DNA from: Nocardioides sp.
Lineage (GTDB): Bacteria > Actinomycetota > Actinomycetes > Propionibacteriales > Nocardioidaceae
Reading direction: 5' to 3'
DNA: 64,000 nucleotides
NCBI RefSeq assembly: GCF_014360585.1
Contig: NZ_JACIXG010000009.1
Span: 20,648 to 84,647 of the forward strand
Below are positions 35,083 through 43,076 of the stretch, piece after piece. A program made the translations under genes and the position numbers. The first letter of the stretch is position 1, and every line of letters begins with the position of its first letter. Under the pieces are notes generated by a model. The model saw only the letters and a list, made by a program, of their open reading frames with translations, was not told the origin of the DNA and ran no database searches.

Positions 35083-35155
35083 CACTCGTGGAAAGGGTCG
35101 GCGGCGAACCCTGAAACGAAGAAACGGTCGCCAAGCGAGGTTTCCCCGACGAACC

Positions 35156-35314
35156 GTGTTGGTCTCGACACGCCTTCGCCTAGCGGCTCCGGCGGCTCGA
35201 CCAGCGACAGACAGGTTCTCGACAAGCTCGACCACCGGTGACTCAGGTCTCGACAGGCTCGATCCGCGAGACGACTGTGTTGGTCTCGACACGCCTCCGG
35301 CGGCTCGACCAGCG
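35156..35314. repeat. Pair of GTCTCGACACGCCT-type intergenic repeats
   Basis: GTGTTGGTCTCGACACGCCT occurs at 35156-35175 and again at 35277-35296. Each is followed by CCGGCGGCTCGACCAGCG (35189-35206 and 35297-35314), with a 13-base insert in the first copy. Between them are related fragments, GTTCTCGACAAGCTCGACCA and GGTCTCGACAGGCTCGATCC. I regard these as one dispersed repeat family typical of Nocardioidaceae spacers, an identification from general knowledge rather than a search. Confidence 0.7.
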
Positions 35315-35420
35315 GTGGGCTCGGTCGGCGGTGGGGTTGGGCCGACCGACAAGCTCGACCCCCGGGCTACGCCCGCCCACCGAGACCACCCCATGGACCG
35401 GACCCCCAGAAGCACTAACT

Positions 35421-35445
35421 ATAGTAATTAGAGTTACATTACTAT
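35421..35445. promoter_or_regulatory. Operator-like palindrome upstream of the TauE/SafE gene
   Basis: ATAGTAAT-tagagttac-ATTACTAT is a perfect 8-bp inverted repeat in a strikingly A+T-rich island, ending 31 bp before the exporter's ATG. The island also gives plausible -10 hexamers (TATAGT, TACTAT). The symmetry suggests a dimeric repressor, and none is encoded next to it. Confidence 0.55.
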
Positions 35446-35476
35446 CCCAAGAACTTCGATCCCCCAGGAGTCCCAC

Positions 35477-36361
35477 ATGGAGCGCCTAATCATCTTTGCT
35501 CTAGTCGGCCTAGCGGCCCAGGCAGTAGACGGCTCGTTGGGCATGGCCTACGGCGTCACCTCCAGCACCCTGCTGGTAGCCACCGGAGTCGCCCCAGCGG
35601 TCGCGTCGGCATCGGTCCACCTGGCCGAGGTCGGCACGACGTTCGTCTCGGGCGTCTCCCACTGGCGCCTCGGGAACGTCGACTGGAAGGTCGTGGGCAA
35701 GATCGCGATCCCCGGCGGCGTCGGGGCGTTCGCCGGCGCGACTTTCCTCTCGGGTCTCTCCACCGAGAGCGCCACGCCGTGGGTGGCCGGTCTCCTGCTC
35801 CTGCTGGGGATCTACATCGTCGCGCGCTTCGTCTTCGGGAAGCCGCCGGTCTTCATCCCGGGCCGCCGCCCTGGGCTCGGCCTGCTCGCTCCGCTGGGTC
35901 TGTTCGGCGGCTTCATCGACGCGACCGGCGGCGGTGGCTGGGGTCCGGTCACCACGCCCACGCTGATCTCCAGTGGCACCCTGCACCCGCGCAAGGTGAT
36001 CGGCTCGGTCTCCACCGCCGAGTTCGTCACCACCGTCGCGGCGAGCGTCGGCTTCCTCGTCGGCCTGGCAGGGCAGGCGCTCGACTGGCGGATCATCGGC
36101 GGTCTTCTCATCGGTGGCGTGATCGCGGCCCCGTTCGCCGCCTACCTCGTCAAGCACCTCTCGCTGCCCATCCTCGGAGGCCTGGTCGGCAGCATCATCC
36201 TGGTCACCAACGGCCGCACGCTCCTGCGCAGCTTCGAGGCCGAGTCCGTGGCTGCGTACGGCCTGCTCTTCGCCGTCGCCGCAGTCATCGTCGCCGTCGC
36301 GGTGCGCAAGGTCAGCCGCGAGCCCGCCGAAGCACCGGAGCCCGAGCCCACCAGCGTCTGA
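35477..36361 (+). CDS. TauE/SafE-family sulfite (organosulfonate) exporter
   Basis: A 294-aa membrane protein with about eight helices in two repeats. Signature stretches are GLAAQAVDGSLGMAYGVTSSTLL at the N-terminus and GGFIDATGGGGWGPVTTPTLIS mid-protein, the paired glycine-rich family motifs. TauE/SafE proteins export sulfite or related oxyanions. A CAGGAG ribosome site precedes the ATG. It is monocistronic and ends in a long bidirectional hairpin shared with the convergent GH28 gene. Physiological substrate not determinable. Confidence 0.87.
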   Translation: MERLIIFALVGLAAQAVDGSLGMAYGVTSSTLLVATGVAPAVASASVHLAEVGTTFVSGVSHWRLGNVDWKVVGKIAIPGGVGAFAGATFLSGLSTESATPWVAGLLLLLGIYIVARFVFGKPPVFIPGRRPGLGLLAPLGLFGGFIDATGGGGWGPVTTPTLISSGTLHPRKVIGSVSTAEFVTTVAASVGFLVGLAGQALDWRIIGGLLIGGVIAAPFAAYLVKHLSLPILGGLVGSIILVTNGRTLLRSFEAESVAAYGLLFAVAAVIVAVAVRKVSREPAEAPEPEPTSV

Positions 36362-36381
36362 TGACGTGGCGGGCTCGGGTC
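36338..36381. terminator. Bidirectional terminator between the TauE and GH28 genes
   Basis: About 17 paired bases with one bulge and one mismatch. CCCGAGCCC (36341-36349) and CCAGCGTC pair with GACGTGG and GGGCTCGGG (36371-36379) around a 4-nt loop (36359-36362). It overlaps the end of the exporter gene and lies just ahead of the end of the convergent glycosidase gene. Confidence 0.65.
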
Positions 36382-36385
36382 CGTC

Positions 36386-38098
36386 TTATCGGCTGGTTCC
36401 GATGGCGGTTCGCGAGGCGGCCTCCTGGAGGGCCTCCTTCTCAGCCTCGGTGATCACGCCGGCCTTCAGCAGGGCAGCGGTCCGCTCCGCGACGTACGCA
36501 CGGAACTGACCGGGGGAGGACCAGGTGTGCTCCTCGGCGAACTGCTCCGACAGGCACCGCTGACCGTCCACCACCCGGTCCTCGACGCCGGAGCTGATCA
36601 GCTTCTCGGGGATCCCGAGCCAGACCGTGCCCTGGCAGACGACCGCGTCGGCGGGCTGGGCGTTGATGGTCGTGTTGACCAGCCGCAGGCCTTGGACGTG
36701 CTCGGCCAGCATCGGAGTGCGGACACCGGAGAAGGAGGAGTTCAGGATGTTGATGTTGGTGATCGGCGAGCGGGCGTAGCCCCGCAGGAAGATCGCGTGG
36801 GTGCCGCCGACGCTGTGCAGGTCCTCGATGTAGACGTCCCGCACGGTCGGGGTGAAGTCGCCCGCGTCGCCCTCCTCGTAGCGGAAGTCGACCCAGACGG
36901 CCTGGCCACCCTGCTGCGGCACCGCGTTGTCACGGACGTAGATGTCCTCGACCACCCCGCCGCGTACGGAGTTGGTCTTGATCCGGACCACCCGGTCGAG
37001 GTCGGGGCTGTCCATGACGTTGTCCTGCGCGAAGACGTTGCGTACGCCGCCGGACATCTCGCTGCCGGCGACAACCGCTCCGTGGCCGGCCTGCATGTAG
37101 TTGCCCTCGATGAGGATGTTCTCGGCAGGAACGCCGATGCGGCGGCCCTCGGCGTTGCGCCCGGACTTGATCGCGATGTTGTCGTCACCGGTGTTGAAGA
37201 AGGTGTTCTTGATGACCACGTCGCGGCTGGACTCCGGGTTCACCCCGTCGTTGTTGGGGCCGAGGCTCTCCAGGTGGACGCCGTCGATCGTCACGTTCTC
37301 CGACAGCGTCGGGTGCAACAGCCACATCGGCGACCTGTTGAGCGTGACGCCCTGGACCAGGATGTTGCGGCTCTCGTAGAACTCGACGAAGCTCGGGCGG
37401 ATGTAGTGGCCGGCGCCGAAGACCCGCTCCTCGACCGGCACGCCCTCCTCGCCCATCCGGAAGAGCTCGTTGCGGTCGGGCGTCTCCGGGCGGGGCCGGT
37501 CCGCCTTCCAGTCCCACCAGTTGTCGGCGTCGGCGTTGCCGTCCAGGGTCCCGTTGCCGGTCACCGCGACGTCCTCGACCTGGTAGGCGTAGATGAAGGG
37601 GGAGTAGTTGTAGAGCTCGACACCCTCGTAGCGCGTCTTCACCACCGGCAGGAAGTCTGCCTTGTCCCGGCTGAAGCGGATCGTCGCGTCGTCGGCGAGA
37701 TGCAGGTTCACGTTGCTCTTCAGGTGGATCGCGCCGGTGAGGAAGACCCCGGCCGGCACCTCCACCCGGCCGCCGCCGGCCGCGTTCACCGCCTCGATCG
37801 CCTCCCGGAAGGCGTCGGTGCTCTTCGCTTCGCCCGACGGATCGGCGCCGAAGTCGACGATGCTGACCGCATGGTCGGGGAACGTCGGCGGCTGGACGCG
37901 GGCCCGGATCTCGTCGGCCTGAGCCCAGGCCGCTGAGGTGTCCGTCGGGTCGCCCATCGGCGGAGGCGCCTGCCCTGCCACCGCGGCGGGGGTGGTGAGG
38001 CTCAGGGTGCAGAGGAGGGCGACCGTCAGGCCGAGCGCGCGAGCCGGCCATCGGGCCATGAAGGAGTGAGGTGTGACGTACGTCTCGTTCCGAGTCAT
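36386..38098 (-). CDS. Secreted GH28 (polygalacturonase-family) glycoside hydrolase
   Basis: A 570-aa exported right-handed beta-helix enzyme. The N-terminus has a basic stretch, a hydrophobic core (ALGLTVALLCTLSLTTPA) and an AVAG cleavage region. The catalytic domain begins near VSIVDFGADPSGEAKSTDAF. GH28 motifs are NNDGVNPES, GDDNIAIKSGR (paired aspartates), GHGAVVAGSEMSGG and RIKTNSVRGG. It would cleave galacturonic-acid or rhamnogalacturonan linkages of plant pectin outside the cell. A polar 80-residue tail follows the helix domain. No other pectin genes are nearby, so it may be a stand-alone acquisition. An alternative start at MARWPA (38059) is possible. Confidence 0.87.
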   Translation of the reverse strand: MTRNETYVTPHSFMARWPARALGLTVALLCTLSLTTPAAVAGQAPPPMGDPTDTSAAWAQADEIRARVQPPTFPDHAVSIVDFGADPSGEAKSTDAFREAIEAVNAAGGGRVEVPAGVFLTGAIHLKSNVNLHLADDATIRFSRDKADFLPVVKTRYEGVELYNYSPFIYAYQVEDVAVTGNGTLDGNADADNWWDWKADRPRPETPDRNELFRMGEEGVPVEERVFGAGHYIRPSFVEFYESRNILVQGVTLNRSPMWLLHPTLSENVTIDGVHLESLGPNNDGVNPESSRDVVIKNTFFNTGDDNIAIKSGRNAEGRRIGVPAENILIEGNYMQAGHGAVVAGSEMSGGVRNVFAQDNVMDSPDLDRVVRIKTNSVRGGVVEDIYVRDNAVPQQGGQAVWVDFRYEEGDAGDFTPTVRDVYIEDLHSVGGTHAIFLRGYARSPITNINILNSSFSGVRTPMLAEHVQGLRLVNTTINAQPADAVVCQGTVWLGIPEKLISSGVEDRVVDGQRCLSEQFAEEHTWSSPGQFRAYVAERTAALLKAGVITEAEKEALQEAASRTAIGTSR

Positions 38099-38176
38099 GA
38101 GTGAATGCTCGCGTCGGGCGTCCGAGTGCGTCCAATGCCGATCCGGTCTGGTGCCATACCCTCGCGACCCGGGAGG

Positions 38177-39796
38177 CTACGACGCCTGTTCGTGCGGGCG
38201 AGGTACGGCGGCGACGAGCTGCTGGGTGTAGGGATCCTGCGGTGAGCGGAAGACGGTGTCGGGGTCGCCGTGCTCGACGATCTTGCCGGACTTCATGACG
38301 TAGACGTGGTGAGCGACGAGGTGGACGACGGCGAGGTCGTGGCTGATGAAGAGGTAGGAGAGGCCCTGGTCCCGCTGGAGGTCGACCATCAGCTCCAGGA
38401 TCTGCTCCTGGACGAGGACGTCGAGTGCGCTGACCGCCTCGTCCATGACGACGAGCTCGGGGTCGAGAGCCAAGGCGCGGGCGATCGCGACGCGCTGGCG
38501 TTGACCACCGGAGAGCTCGTGCGGCCGCCGCTGGGCGTACGCCGCGGGCAGGTCGACCCTGCCGAGCAAATCGGCCACGGCCTTGCGGCGAGAGGCGGCG
38601 TCGCCGATGCGGTGGACGCGCAGGGGCTCGTCGATGACCTGGCCGATCGTGTAGCGCGGGTCGAGGGTGGCGTACGGGTTCTGGAAGACCGGCTGGATGG
38701 CGCGCCGGTAGGCGAGCAGGTTCTTGCCGCGCAGGCTTGCCAGGTCGGTGCCGCGGTAGCGGATGGTGCCGGCGTCGGCCCGTTCGAGGCGAAGCGCGAG
38801 CCGCGCGGCGGTGGACTTGCCTGAGCCGGACTCGCCGACGATGGCGACCGTGCGTCCTTTGGGGATGGACAGGTCGATCCCGTCGACGGCGTGGAGGTGC
38901 TCGCGCTGCCCGCGGATCCGGTAGCGGCGTACGGCGCCGCTCACCTCGAGGAGGGTCTCGGGGCGCTCGGCGGATCCGTCGTCGACTGCCGTCGGGATGA
39001 CCTTGACGTCGGACATGGCGGGTGCGGCGGCCAGCAGCCGCTGGGTGTAGTCATGCTGCGGAGACGCGATGATCGTGGCCGCGTCGCCGCTCTCGACGAC
39101 CCGGCCGCGGTGCATGACGACGACCCGGTCGGCGCGTTCGGCGGCCAGGGCGAGATCGTGGGTAATCAGGAGTACGCCGGTGCCGAGCTCGGCGGTGAGC
39201 TCGGCCATCTGGTCGAGGACGAGGCGCTGCACGGTGACGTCGAGCGCGGAGGTCGGCTCGTCGGCGAGGAGCACCTCGGGGCGGCAGGCGAGCGCCATCG
39301 CGATGAGCACCCGCTGCCGCATCCCGCCCGAGAACTCGTGCGGATACTGGCGGAAGCGGGAGGCGGGCCGCTCGATGCCGGCCTGGCCGAGCAGGTCGAT
39401 GGCGCGTTCGCGCGCCTTCTGCCCGGAGGCGAGTCCGTGGACCTCCAGCGCCTCGGTGATCTGCGCACCGACGGTCATCACCGGGTTGAGGTTGGTCATC
39501 GGGTCCTGCGGCACCAGGCCGATGCGGCGGCCACGGATCGCGGTCATGGCCGACTCGGGGGCGCGGGTGATGTCCTGGCCGCCGAGGGTGATCGTCCCGG
39601 CGGTGATCCGGCCGTTGTCGGCCAGGAGCCGGTTGACGCAGGAGGCGAGCGTCGACTTGCCGGAGCCGGACTGGCCGACGACTGCGACGGTCTCTCCGGC
39701 CGCGACGTCGATGGAGATGTCGTGCAGCGCCTGGACCGGGCCCTCGCCGGTGTCGAAGGTGACCGAGAGGTCGCGTACGGACAGGACGGGGGTCAT
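38177..39796 (-). CDS. Double ABC ATPase (DppD-DppF fusion) of the muropeptide operon
   Basis: A 539-aa protein with two nucleotide-binding domains in series. Domain 1 has Walker A GQSGSGKST near residue 38 and the signature FSGGMRQRVLIAMAL. Domain 2 has GESGSGKST, LSGGQRQRVAIARAL and Walker B LVVMDEAVSALD. One gene thus provides both ATPases of an oligopeptide-type importer. The ATG at 39796 overlaps the serine hydrolase stop. It is the last gene of the leftward operon, whereas the permeases and receptor are at the front. Confidence 0.9.
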   Translation of the reverse strand: MTPVLSVRDLSVTFDTGEGPVQALHDISIDVAAGETVAVVGQSGSGKSTLASCVNRLLADNGRITAGTITLGGQDITRAPESAMTAIRGRRIGLVPQDPMTNLNPVMTVGAQITEALEVHGLASGQKARERAIDLLGQAGIERPASRFRQYPHEFSGGMRQRVLIAMALACRPEVLLADEPTSALDVTVQRLVLDQMAELTAELGTGVLLITHDLALAAERADRVVVMHRGRVVESGDAATIIASPQHDYTQRLLAAAPAMSDVKVIPTAVDDGSAERPETLLEVSGAVRRYRIRGQREHLHAVDGIDLSIPKGRTVAIVGESGSGKSTAARLALRLERADAGTIRYRGTDLASLRGKNLLAYRRAIQPVFQNPYATLDPRYTIGQVIDEPLRVHRIGDAASRRKAVADLLGRVDLPAAYAQRRPHELSGGQRQRVAIARALALDPELVVMDEAVSALDVLVQEQILELMVDLQRDQGLSYLFISHDLAVVHLVAHHVYVMKSGKIVEHGDPDTVFRSPQDPYTQQLVAAVPRPHEQAS

Positions 39797-40932
39797 CGGT
39801 CCTCCTCGAGGCCGGCCGCGTCGAGCAGCACCGAGATGATCTCGGTGCCGGGTACGACGTCTGGGAGCCGGGTGGGATTGTGGTCGATCGGGCCGAGCGG
39901 GCCGTGCAGCCGGGTCGCAGCGCCGGCGACGACGAAGCCGGTGTCGGGGGCGACTGCGAAGAAGGTGCCGGTGAAGCCGGGATGCTGCAGGAAGGTGGTC
40001 TCGCCGGCCCGGCCGAGGAAGGCGCCGAGCGCCTGCTCGGGATGCTCGGGGCGCGGTGTCGAGAAGCGGTCGACCACCTCGCGTGGCACGAAGGTGCCTT
40101 CGCAGAGCGCCGTCCCGTAGGTCAGCAGGTCCTCGACGGTCGAGAAGAGGCCGGCGTGCCCGGCGACGCCGTCGAGGGCGTGAGCGGTGTTGCCGTCGTC
40201 GACCTCTCCTTGGAGGGGATGGTCGCGCCAACGGGAGAAGCGAGCCGGCGGGATGCCGACGGGGTGCGGCTCGTCGGTGGCGAGCATCGCGCACTCATAG
40301 GCGTCGCTGTCCGCGCTCGTGGCCGCGCGGCCCGGGACGACCGGTCCGAAGCGGGCCGAGAGCCCCAGAGGTGCGGCCACGAGCTGCTCGTACGCCTCGT
40401 CCAGCCGGAGCGTGGTGACCTGCTCGATCACCGCGCCGAGCAGGATCATGCCCAGGTCGGAGTACGTCCAGCCGGTGCCGGGCGCGTACGCCAGCGGGAG
40501 CTGCTGGACGTGCTGGATCGTCTCGCTGCGCCGGCCGCTGGGCACGGCGGCGTAGAGCGGCCACCACGGACGCAGCCCGGCGGTGTGGGTCAGCAGCTGC
40601 TCGACGGTCGCCTCGTCCTTCCCATCACCTCGGAAGGCGGGCAGGTGTCGGCACACCGGGTCCTCGAGACGCAGCTCGCCGACGGCGACGAGCCGCATCG
40701 TGATCGCCGTGGTCGCGAGCAGCTTGGTGACCGAGGCGAGGTCGAGCATGTGGTCCGGCTGCATGGGCACGCCAGGACGATCGGCAGCGGGCAGACGGGC
40801 CCAGCCGGAGGCCGCCACCTCGGAGCCGTCCGGGGTGCGCAGCCCGACGATGGCACCTGCCGGGTGGGTGCCATCGCTGCCGAGGGTGAGCAGGCGGTCG
40901 GCATACGCCTGGACGGGTTGCCTGCCGCTCAT
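39793..40932 (-). CDS. Serine hydrolase of the beta-lactamase/PBP4* family
   Basis: A 379-aa serine-active enzyme. The catalytic S67-x-x-K70 is in ASVTKLLATT, and the second motif is YSDLG (near 174), the Tyr-x-Asn/Asp box. No clear signal peptide is seen, which suggests a cytoplasmic enzyme. The family includes class C-like esterases, D-aminopeptidases and NagX/PBP4*-type muropeptide enzymes. Placement between AnmK and the ATPase, with ATGA overlaps on both sides, suggests it trims the peptide or sugar of imported muropeptides. This role is inferred. Confidence 0.82.
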   Translation of the reverse strand: MSGRQPVQAYADRLLTLGSDGTHPAGAIVGLRTPDGSEVAASGWARLPAADRPGVPMQPDHMLDLASVTKLLATTAITMRLVAVGELRLEDPVCRHLPAFRGDGKDEATVEQLLTHTAGLRPWWPLYAAVPSGRRSETIQHVQQLPLAYAPGTGWTYSDLGMILLGAVIEQVTTLRLDEAYEQLVAAPLGLSARFGPVVPGRAATSADSDAYECAMLATDEPHPVGIPPARFSRWRDHPLQGEVDDGNTAHALDGVAGHAGLFSTVEDLLTYGTALCEGTFVPREVVDRFSTPRPEHPEQALGAFLGRAGETTFLQHPGFTGTFFAVAPDTGFVVAGAATRLHGPLGPIDHNPTRLPDVVPGTEIISVLLDAAGLEEDR

Positions 40933-42092
40933 CGCTCGAACACCAGGGTGCCGGGCCAGGCGTCGATCTTGGGCGGAGGCGTGCCCGCGGGGCTGATCCG
41001 GCCGAGCACGCGGGGCCCGTCGGCACCGGTGCAGCTGGGGACGTTGCCGGGGAGGCCGTGGACGCTGGCCCAGCCGATGAGGGCGAAGGCGATCGCCTCC
41101 TTGTGGTCGGACGGGACGCCGAGGGCGTCGCTGCTGGTGACGCGCACGCCGGGGAGGAGCTCGCCGAGCCGTCGCATCAGCACCGGGTTGCGTACGCCGC
41201 CGCCCGAGGCCACCAGCACCCCGACGCCCGCCTGGGAGACCGCCTGGGCGACGGTGACCGCGGAGAGCTCGGTGAGGGTCGCGACGAGGTCGGGAAGCGA
41301 GGGCGTGACGCCCGAGCGGTCGAGGGCGTCACGGACGTAGTCGAGGTTGAACAGCTCCTTGCCGGTGCTCTTCGGGGCCGGCCGCCCGAAGTAGGGAGAG
41401 TCGAGCAGCTCGGTCAGCAGCACCCGGTCCACGGCGCCGGTCGCGGCGAGCTCGCCGTCGCGGTCGAAGGTCGCCGCTCCGGGCGCGTCGGTGACCACCG
41501 CGTCGATGAGGGCGTTGGCGGGCCCGATGTCCCACGCGACCGGGTCCGTGGCGCTTCGGCACACGGTGAGGTTGGCGATGCCGCCGAGGTTGAGCGCCGC
41601 GGCGACGGCTCCGTCCTCGATAAGCGGCGCCAGCATCCGGACGTCCAGCAGCGGCACCAACGGCGCGCCGTGCCCGCCGGCGGCGACGTCGTCGGAGCGT
41701 ACGTCCGAGACGACCGTCGCGCCGGTCGCCTCGGCGATCCAGGCTGGTTGCCCGATCTGAAGCGTGCCGAGCGCACGGCCGCCCTCGACCCAATGGAAGA
41801 CGGTCTGGCCGTGGGTGCAGACGACGTCGACGGCGCCGGCCTCCTCGACGGCCCGGCTCGCGGCCGTGGCGAACGCCTGCCCGATCCGGGTGTCGAGCTC
41901 GCAGACGACGTCGAAGCCGACCGGCGCCGGCGGCATGGCGTCGATGAGCCGCTGTCGCAGATCAGGGGCGTAGGGCACCGAGATGTGGTGGACGATCCGG
42001 GCGCGCAGCACGTCATCCTCGACCATGAAGTCGACGGCCGCGATGTCGATCCCGTCGTGGGAGGTTCCGGAGATCATTCCGAGCACGCGCAT
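40929..42092 (-). CDS. anmK: Anhydro-N-acetylmuramic acid kinase
   Basis: A 387-aa ATP-dependent kinase that opens 1,6-anhydro-MurNAc and phosphorylates it to MurNAc-6-phosphate. The N-terminal MRVLGMISGTSHDGIDIAAVDF is the AnmK signature, with GQTVFH, GQPAWIAEATG, DIGPANALIDA and the glycine-rich VLVASGGGVRNPVLM following in family order. Length matches. Its start overlaps the MurQ stop (TGATG), so the two successive steps of MurNAc recycling are translationally coupled. Confidence 0.92.
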   Translation of the reverse strand: MRVLGMISGTSHDGIDIAAVDFMVEDDVLRARIVHHISVPYAPDLRQRLIDAMPPAPVGFDVVCELDTRIGQAFATAASRAVEEAGAVDVVCTHGQTVFHWVEGGRALGTLQIGQPAWIAEATGATVVSDVRSDDVAAGGHGAPLVPLLDVRMLAPLIEDGAVAAALNLGGIANLTVCRSATDPVAWDIGPANALIDAVVTDAPGAATFDRDGELAATGAVDRVLLTELLDSPYFGRPAPKSTGKELFNLDYVRDALDRSGVTPSLPDLVATLTELSAVTVAQAVSQAGVGVLVASGGGVRNPVLMRRLGELLPGVRVTSSDALGVPSDHKEAIAFALIGWASVHGLPGNVPSCTGADGPRVLGRISPAGTPPPKIDAWPGTLVFER

Positions 42093-43069
42093 CAGCCACG
42101 CTCCTCGATGACGGTCCGCAGCCGGCCGCCGGCCAGCTCCAGCGCCTGCGACGCCTCGGCGGGGGAGAGGCCGGTGAGGATCGCCGCGATCGCGAGCTTG
42201 GTGTGCCAGTCCGCCTCGTCGAGCGCCCGGAGCACGGTCGCATCGTCGGCTCCGGTGGCCTCGGTGACCATCCGGATCGCGCGGTGGCGAAGCTTGGCGT
42301 TGTTGGCCCGCATGTCCACCATCAGCGACCCGTAGGTCCGTCCGAGCTGCACCATCGTGGCGGTCGAGATCATGTTGAGCACCATCTTCGTCGCGGTGCC
42401 GGCGCCGAGCCGGGTCGATCCGGCGACGATCTCGGGTCCGACCGGCACCTCGATCCCGTGGTCGGCGACGCGCGCCAGGGGCGTGTCCAGGTTGCAGGCG
42501 AGGCCGACGGTGAGCGCGCCGTGCTCCGCTGCGTACGCCAGGGCGCCGAGGGCATAGGGCGTACGCCCGCTGGAGGCGATCCCCACGACGGTGTCGAGCG
42601 GCCCGACGTCGAGAGCTGCCAGGTCGGCCGCGCCCGCGCTCTCGTCGTCCTCGACCCCTTCGGCTGCGCTGAAGAGCGCCGACGGGCCGCCGGCGATGAC
42701 GCCGACGACGACGCCGTCGAGGCCGAAGGTGGGCGGCACCTCGGAGGCGTCGAGCACCCCGAGCCGCCCGGACGTGCCGGCGCCCACGTAGATCAGCCGG
42801 CCGCCTTCCCGCATCCGAGCGGTCGCCGCCGTGGCGGCGGCCGCGATCGACGGCAGGGTGGAGCGTACGGACGTCGCGACCGTCGCGTCGCGCTCGTTCA
42901 TCGCCGCCATCAGGTCGGCGACCGAGAGCTGGTCGATCTCCGGTCCGTCCGCGGTGCTCGACGCCTCGGTGGTGAGCGCGTCGAGCCTGGCTTCGTCCGC
43001 TGCTTTCACTGGCTCCGCTTTCACTGGCTCCGCTTTCACTGGCTCCGCCTTCTCTGGCTCTGCCTTCAC
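42092..43069 (-). CDS. murQ: N-acetylmuramic acid 6-phosphate etherase
   Basis: A 325-aa SIS-fold lyase that cleaves the lactyl ether of MurNAc-6-phosphate to GlcNAc-6-phosphate and lactate. Markers are IYVGAGTSGRLGVLDASE (catalytic Glu in DASE), GVIAGG, GIASSGRTPYALGAL and the C-terminal EASQALELAGGRLRTVI. I start at the GTG at 43069 because it overlaps the permease stop (GTGA). The first 25 residues are VKAEP-type pentad repeats not found in ordinary MurQ. Each of three later repeat units also contains a GTG in frame, so translation could start at several points ahead of the conserved domain. Confidence 0.9.
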   Translation of the reverse strand: MKAEPEKAEPVKAEPVKAEPVKAADEARLDALTTEASSTADGPEIDQLSVADLMAAMNERDATVATSVRSTLPSIAAAATAATARMREGGRLIYVGAGTSGRLGVLDASEVPPTFGLDGVVVGVIAGGPSALFSAAEGVEDDESAGAADLAALDVGPLDTVVGIASSGRTPYALGALAYAAEHGALTVGLACNLDTPLARVADHGIEVPVGPEIVAGSTRLGAGTATKMVLNMISTATMVQLGRTYGSLMVDMRANNAKLRHRAIRMVTEATGADDATVLRALDEADWHTKLAIAAILTGLSPAEASQALELAGGRLRTVIEERG

Positions 43070-43076
43070 TGGTTGG
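43002..43076. repeat. 15-bp tandem repeat in the murQ 5' end
   Basis: Five 15-bp units. Three are identical (GCTTTCACTGGCTCC at 43002, 43017 and 43032) and two are variants (43047, 43062). On the coding strand the unit encodes VKAEP or EKAEP and includes CCAGTGAAA. The unit length is a multiple of three, so copy-number change would keep the frame. The last unit overlaps the end of the permease gene. Confidence 0.85.

Noticed and set aside
43002..43076. A CRISPR-like or MIRU-VNTR array
   Set aside because: Units are 15 bp, contiguous and in frame inside murQ, with no spacers; it is a coding tandem repeat.
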